Assembly: GCA_001661515.1 (NCBI GenBank)
Contig: LUVW01000007.1
Span: 702,256 to 766,255 of the forward strand
From: Capniomyces stellatus
Taxonomy: Eukaryota > Kickxellomycota > Harpellomycetes > Harpellales > Legeriomycetaceae
DNA length: 64,000 nucleotides
Reading direction: 5' to 3'
The notes beneath the pieces were generated by a model, which saw only the letters and a list, made by a program, of their open reading frames with translations, was not told where the DNA came from and ran no database searches. Shown piece by piece: positions 58,606 through 64,000 of the stretch (its first letter is position 1; every line of letters begins with the position of its first letter). Both the position numbers and the translations under genes were made by a program.

Positions 58606-60387
58606 TTAGTTGGCGCCAACGGCAGTCTCGGCGTGAGCAGATTCGGATGGGTTTGTTGTGCCTTTCTCGTCCATTTGGCTTATACACTCCCATTCACCGG
58701 AAACGCTCTCCTTCCACAAACTGATTTTGTTGTCGCCACATGATACAGCCAAGATATTTCCAGAAAGCGACCAGCTTACTCTCCACACAACATCGCCAAA
58801 TGGCAGAGATGTTAGCGGCTGGCGAGTCCAGACAGCCTCTGTGGCTCCTGGTGCTGCTGAGTCACCTGAAGGAACATCCTGTGACCACAAAACAACCGTT
58901 CTGTCCTGGGAACATGATGCCAAGTATATACGACCAAGCCCGATGTTAGGGGCAAACGAAACGTCACGGACCCAGTCGGTGTGAGCAGCAAGCGTATGTG
59001 TCAACTCGTAGGCCTTTGTTGCCTCCCTAGTTGTGTTATTATTACCATTAATTATGCGTCTGGTTTGAACCCTTTTAAAGCCAATCATCCGTAACCAGAG
59101 GATATAGCATATGATTGGTTCGCAAATAGAGCTGAAAAACAAAAAAACAAAATTGTAAAAAAACCAACTTACTTGTAGGTCCATATTTTAACCAAATTGT
59201 CGCATCCTCCGGTTGCCAATTGTCTAACCATTGGTGTGTTAGATGATGGCTGTGCCAATGCACACAAAGCTGTCACCGGTGCCCAGTTAACTGCATTCAC
59301 ACCCGAAAGATGTGCATTTGGCAACATCTGCACCTCCCAAGTTCCCTCAGCTACACAAAAGTTACAACCAATCACATTATTTAAGCTACAACACCACCTA
59401 ACTGTCACCTCTTTAATTTACACTGAATTTGACCCTTTTTCTTTTATTTTTCCCTTATTCTTCTTTTGCTTTACCTGAAAACGACAAAAACGAAACATTT
59501 CCGTCTGATGAACCACAAGCAAGGATTGGCCCAAGCTCATGAGGTGCCCATGCAATTGAATTGACTATTGTTTGTTAAATTTTTTTTTAAAATAAAAATT
59601 ACAATCAGGGGTTATTCATCTCGCTTGCACTTTACATTTGTCTCGCGCATTTATAAATCAGAATCATCTCACATTGGATTATTACCTGAAGCAGAATGTC
59701 GGCTGTGGTTCTTGATGACCGTCCAGCCAGATTCTGTCTCCTTCCATACCAAAACTCTGCCGTCATAAGAACATGTTCCCAAAATATTTCCAAATTTTGG
59801 ATGTGCCCAAGCTACTTGCCAGACTGGTCCCTCATGTCTAGTTTGATTTACCTTCATTTTAGTTTGCTGTTTCTCATTCCCAAGTTCGCCAAATGCGGGT
59901 ATACAATTGTGATCCAAGCACTTACTCTTTTAATACACTCAGTAATCTTTGCTCTTCGCCTTGGATTTCAAATATTCTTACTGTTCCATCAGATGAACAA
60001 GTAGCCAGCCTTTTACCGTAGTAGTTTAGCTGAACATCATGCTAAAAGTATACAAACATACATTCTAAAACAAGATTTCTCTTTCGCTTTTCCGGTTTCT
60101 ATCTTCTTTTTTTAAAAAAATATAACAAAAAAAACACTGGATTAAAGCCAAATTGCTTTTAGAAAATAAAGTGATATTTCCTTACAATCATATCCTCGTG
60201 CTGGGTGTCAAATACAACGGCTTCGTTATTCTATAAATGGTTTTAATACGCCAAGTTTATATTAGTTTGGTTTTACTACGGCGGATTTTATTTATTTTTT
60301 ACTCTTTTTTTGGTCCAACAACTAAACATCATCGCGCACCCTTGCAACGTGTGTGTGTTTATATATTTAGATTCGTAATCTTACCAT
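58606..60387 (-). CDS. SEC13: COPII coat / nuclear pore WD40 protein Sec13
   Basis: Seven minus-strand exons keep frame: 60387-60385 (the ATG alone), 60230-60186, 60041-59926, 59837-59686, 59564-59475, 59350-59173 and 59026-58606, giving 334 residues, close to the human 322. Sec13 forms the COPII cage with Sec31 and also sits in the Nup84/Nup107 and SEA complexes. Matches cover the whole protein: [134 protein letters not shown] and [10 protein letters not shown]. Six blades plus an open edge strand are as expected. For exon 7 the acceptor at 59028-59027 is preferred; an earlier AG would add a hydrophobic insert absent from the family. Confidence 0.95.
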
Positions 60388-61006
60388 CTTGTGTATATTT
60401 TTTAAATCTGATTATATTTGTTGAGATATAGAGTGAAGTACAAAAAACAACAAGTTGTAGTGTTTGATTATTTGAATGTATTTTGTTTTGTTTTTTTTCT
60501 AGAAACTAAACCCACTCAATATTTCTATTATTTTTGGCCTTATTTCGACTACAAAAAGCCTTCAGAACTTCTAAATGAAAACAAAACGCTAAATTGTGTT
60601 ATGCTGTTGCCAAAGTTTTTTGCATTAAATTTGCCTTTCACACATTCTCTAGTAACTTTGACCAATAATAAATTGAAAACCAACCAGTTTGAACTATGTA
60701 CCTGACTTATTGGTTTAATCTCGGATTATATCTTTGGCTATTTCAGCAAATTAAAATACATACGCTGCTAAAAAGGATAGCCAAAGTTCATGTAAATCAT
60801 TTTTGCAAGCACATCTTTAACTTGGTGTTTGCAGAGTTGCCTCGAGGAAACAAATAATAACGTTGCTTAATTGGTACGACATTGAAATTAGCATATTATA
60901 GTGATTTCTTTATTTATATTTCCAAAATACAATAAAAGGTAATACTATCGAACATACAAAGTGTAAAAAAATGTACTCGACTTAACCCAGTTTGGTACCC
61001 ACGACT
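60388..61006. other. Spacer between SEC13 and the His/Gly-rich gene
   Basis: About 620 AT-rich bases; contains the SEC13 5' flank and the 3' flank of the next gene. No gene seen. Confidence 0.75.
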
Positions 61007-61468
61007 TTAGTCGCGACGTCCGTGACGGTGGTGACGGTGGTGGTGGTGGTGGCGTCTTCTGCCCCATCCTCCGTATCCCCATCCTCCGTATCCACCAAAG
61101 TATGGGTCAACGTATGGGTATCCACCAACCAACAATGGTTGACTGACCACGTTTGCCTGGACAACTGGCTCAACAGCTGCAACAGCTCCTGTTGATGCAT
61201 AGGCTGATGTTCCAACGGCTCCGACTGATCCGACTGATCCGATGGCACCGACTTGTGCGTATCCAAGACCACCATATGGGTATCCGAATCCACCAAAACC
61301 GTATGGGTAACCATATGATCCTGGGTATCCCCATCCCCATCCTCTTCCGTGTCTGTGTCTGTGTCTGTGTCTGTGTCCACCATGTCCACCGTGACCACCT
61401 TCACCTTTAGCCAATACTGAGACTGCTGGGACTGCTGCCAAGAGAGTTGCGAATGTTGTAAGCTTCAT
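61007..61468 (-). CDS. Secreted His/Gly-rich bipartite protein
   Basis: Single exon, 153 residues. The N-terminus MKLTTFATLLAAVPAVSVLA is a clear signal peptide. The mature chain has a His/Gly/Arg block (GHGGHGGHRHRHRHRHGRG), a Gly/Tyr/Trp block (GYPGSYGYPYGFGGFGYPYG), an Ala/Val/Ser-rich middle of about 45 residues (VGAIGSVGSVGAVG...), and a second Gly/Tyr/Trp block that leads into a basic tail RRRHHHHHRHHRHGRRD. No Cys remains after cleavage. I do not recognise a family. Clustered His suggests binding of Cu, Zn or Ni; Gly/Tyr-rich segments resemble structural wall or adhesive proteins; the cationic ends could bind polyanions. All of these are inferences from composition. The start is fixed by the signal peptide. 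Confidence 0.82.
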   Translation of the reverse strand: MKLTTFATLLAAVPAVSVLAKGEGGHGGHGGHRHRHRHRHGRGWGWGYPGSYGYPYGFGGFGYPYGGLGYAQVGAIGSVGSVGAVGTSAYASTGAVAAVEPVVQANVVSQPLLVGGYPYVDPYFGGYGGWGYGGWGRRRHHHHHRHHRHGRRD

Positions 61469-63607
61469 TTTTTTTATTTAAATTAATCGATAATTTTAGA
61501 GAAGGGAGGGAGTTGTTATTTGTTGTTTAAACAGAAACTGGTTGATATTGATCATTAGTTTGGCATTTCGTTGAGCTTTTATACATAAATTTTGGTTTGT
61601 TTTTTCTCTTACTAAAAAATACACATTGGTTTAAGCTTTAGGTTAGCATATAGCTATATCTATTTCTATGTCTATGTTTATGTTTATGTCTATCTGTGTT
61701 GAAAATAGAGTATGTCGGCTTTGTTTCGTAGTTTAGACATATTGTAAGAATATCGAATGTTGTAATATTTAATCGAGAATGCTTGTAGTTTGGATTAAGC
61801 TTCAATTCTAAGTTTGAAGCTTAGAAAAAAAACAAGTGTGATACAATCACTAGCAGCATAACACTAGTGTGAGTAACAAATCAAAATGTACATCGTTTGT
61901 GCCTGATTATATAAACTGATTGTAGCTAAAAGGCGACTTGTGAGATAACTTGTTATACGTACAGCTCGTTTTTGTTCTAATGAAGCTGGCTGTGATGTTT
62001 AGGAGCCGAACTTGTCCGATATAAAATTTTATGTGCTTTATTTCAATAAAAAATTTCTGGTTGCGCCATAATTAACAAAAAATTATTGACTTCTTGCAGA
62101 ATACCATTTGCTATTTTTTTTTGATTAAACGGCCACAAATTCAGCAAACTGCACTTTATTTTTTATTGCTAAAAAAAAGCCTTTACAGCGATTATTGAGT
62201 TGTTCAAAAAGTTTATCAAATCTACATTTGTACATGCCTTCAAATGGAGACTGAATATGGTTGGTATGCTCAAATGCATGTTATTTATATATCAACACAT
62301 TCACTTAACGTCATTCTTGCAAAAGCATTGTTATTAAAATTGTTCTTTTAGCTTTATTGTTTTAGCTTTATGTTGTGGACTGTTTTGAATCGAACCACTT
62401 TAACTTTGATAATCCACTACATTTTATCATTGTCAGCTACATTTAAACATACATAAATTGGACACTAATCCTCCAAACACAAATAATAACACACAAATAC
62501 GATAAATCATTCAGAATGGACAACAAACCAGTTATTTTATTGGCCGGTTGGTATAACTTGCAACTAAAATGTTCAAGTTGGTTGCGTTTCAAGCATTTGG
62601 CCAATAAAAACTAGTTGATTGTGTTTCAGTGCTGTACACTTGTATATATGCTTTTATATATCGTTTCTTTGTAAACAGTAACAATAAAAAGGCTGAATGG
62701 TTGATACGTCCTACAATCATATTTGCCGCGATTATCTTTTGCAATTTTCACATTTTATTTTAACGATTAAAGTTACCTTGGTGTTATACGTCTGTTGAAG
62801 TAGCTTTCATATGTTTAACTTATTGGAGTAGCTCTGTTAAATAGTACTTTAATGATCTGCCAACTCGTTGCTACTGTAAATACATTAATGCAACTTTTGA
62901 ATAACTGAAGTGTGCTTCAAAAAAAAACAAGTACCAACTCGATGACAAAAAAACAATGTGTTATTGTTTGAAAACAAGTAGATTGCAGCATTTATCGAAC
63001 AAGCAAACGCTAAAGGCTATATATCGCACCAGTATTACAATAACCTTTATAGCCCCGTCATTGTAATAACTTTGCTAAATATCGGACGTTTTTGTTAAAA
63101 TAAAACTGTTGGCGAAAAGCTGTTTGGTATTTTTGGTTAAACCAAAGCCAAACTCCCCCACGCACATTTACGAAATTGCTCAACATTGCCTTTTGATGAA
63201 GAAAAGGTACAAATGCTCGTTTAGAACATGACTGGTTTTGGCCATGCAATTGAGTATGCTTTTTTATTTTATTTTTATTGAAATCGGGTATGCTTTTTTA
63301 GCTATCAGAATCGTACCATTAGAAGTTTTTACTTCAAATTATTAGAGTTTTGCCTTTTAGTTTTATGCTGAGATCTCTTTTTTAATAACCAGGTTTATTA
63401 TATCAATAATGTATATATATGTGTGTAAATATATTCAGACTTATTAAGGCAAACCCGTTGGCCAAATGGGAACAGGCCTGGTAAAAGTTGAAATCAGAGT
63501 TTCAATAAAGTAAAATAAAAAGTTGAAAGTGTAGCTTGCTGTTTACACCTTTGGTTAGCTTTGATACTGATAGGTGCAATACTGTGACAATCACGATTAG
63601 CCACCAG
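61469..63607. other. 2.1-kb AT-rich spacer
   Basis: No gene supported. A short ctatgt/tttatg-type repeat lies at 61655-61700. The 5' flank of the His/Gly-rich gene occupies the left end. Confidence 0.7.
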
Positions 63608-64000
63608 CTATGGGTTTGTACTTGCGTTTTGTGTTTGGTACCTAAATGCAAGCTTTGGGTTTGGCAAGTCTATTGAGAACCCGCTTTCTTTGTTTATCAA
63701 ACCAACGGCTGCTAGATAGAATGCTATCAGCGATGTTATAAATCCTAGCCAACCGCCTATTTTCATAAACGCTTGGCTTGTATTCCATTCACCAACTGTC
63801 AGGAATATAAACGTGAACTCCAAAAAAACAAAAAGCATTGCATTCCCTATAGTTGACCTAAACGAAGCAATCATTACGATAAATGAGAAAACGGTCCACC
63901 CCAGGAGAAAAATACCGATGGACTGAGGCATGCTACCATTGGGCGAGTCTCTCAAAGCAGAAACAATCCCAAATCCTGGTGTAAGTATAGCAGCAAAAGA
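63608..64000 (-). CDS. GPR1/FUN34/YaaH acetate-transporter family protein (5' part off the window)
   Basis: The minus-strand frame is open from base 64000 to a TAG at 63610-63608, giving the last 130 residues. The visible part starts SFAAILTPGFGIVSAL, then IGIFLLGWTVFSFIVMIASF, STIGNAMLFVFLEFTFIFL, a linker, and GGWLGFITSLIAFYLAAVGL, ending in a short cytosolic tail. Order and spacing match the C-terminal spans of the six-span AceTr family (yeast Ato proteins, bacterial SatP), which move acetate or ammonium across membranes. The N-terminal NPAPLGL-type signature is beyond the edge and cannot be checked. The partner gene or regulation is not visible. Confidence 0.85.
   Translation of the reverse strand, partial: SFAAILTPGFGIVSALRDSPNGSMPQSIGIFLLGWTVFSFIVMIASFRSTIGNAMLFVFLEFTFIFLTVGEWNTSQAFMKIGGWLGFITSLIAFYLAAVGLINKESGFSIDLPNPKLAFRYQTQNASTNP

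Noticed and set aside
59030..59170. Extra hydrophobic segment in SEC13 from an upstream acceptor
   Set aside because: It would insert about 35 residues ([13 protein letters not shown]...) absent from the Sec13 family between two blades; the later acceptor restores the normal loop.

Overview
This window looks like nuclear DNA from a fungus with an AT-rich, intron-bearing genome. The genes carry short GT-AG introns (about 50-400 bases) and lie between AT-rich spacers full of homopolymer runs. The gene set is generic eukaryotic plus fungal (GPR1/FUN34/YaaH transporter, secreted proteinase-K-like subtilisin, LSM1, UPF3, UTP7, SRC1/HEH1). A CSA/ERCC8 homologue, a TMEM128-like protein and long low-complexity inserts fit an early-diverging fungus, perhaps a Kickxellomycotina gut fungus. 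That placement is an inference of low confidence.

Layout. 1-911 (-): edge-truncated secreted Thr/Ser protein built of about 37 hexapeptide repeats. 912-5194: gene-poor. 5195-10573 (+): a 1717-residue, two-exon gene with a TTF/BED-like zinc finger fused to a degenerate hAT transposase core. 10829-12244 (-): secreted subtilase. 14876-18292 (+): PFS2/WDR33. 19064-19801 (+): TMEM128-like. 21759-24827 (+): SRC1/HEH1. 25279-27777 (-): Mei2-like RRM protein. 27778-32231: 4.4 kb gene desert. 32232-33827 (+): PIS1. 34236-34308 (+): tRNA-Lys(UUU). 34645-37289 (-): UTP7. 38151-39581 (+): U1A/U2B''. 40442-43376 (+): NOC2. 43806-44922 (-): LSM1. 45844-48263 (-): UPF3. 48995-51882 (+): CSA/ERCC8. 52255-56341 (-): COG4. 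57566-58339 (+): short-chain dehydrogenase. 58606-60387 (-): SEC13. 61007-61468 (-): secreted His/Gly-rich protein. 63608-64000 (-): edge-truncated acetate-transporter-family protein.

The genes do not form an operon or obvious metabolic cluster. RNA metabolism is heavily represented: 3'-end processing (PFS2), splicing (U1A/U2B''), rRNA maturation (UTP7, NOC2), decay (LSM1, UPF3) and an RRM regulator. Secretory-pathway and membrane functions come next (SEC13, COG4, PIS1, TMEM128-like, SRC1). Exon structures were worked out by hand from reading frame, splice signals and remembered family alignments; every listed multi-exon model keeps frame across all junctions, apart from one low-confidence fragment that lacks a start.

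The most unusual items are the intact transposase-derived zinc-finger gene, the subtilase prosegment carrying three copies of a KKTR[LM]GG motif, and the bipartite His/Gly secreted protein. I saw no CRISPR array and no intact mobile element with terminal repeats.
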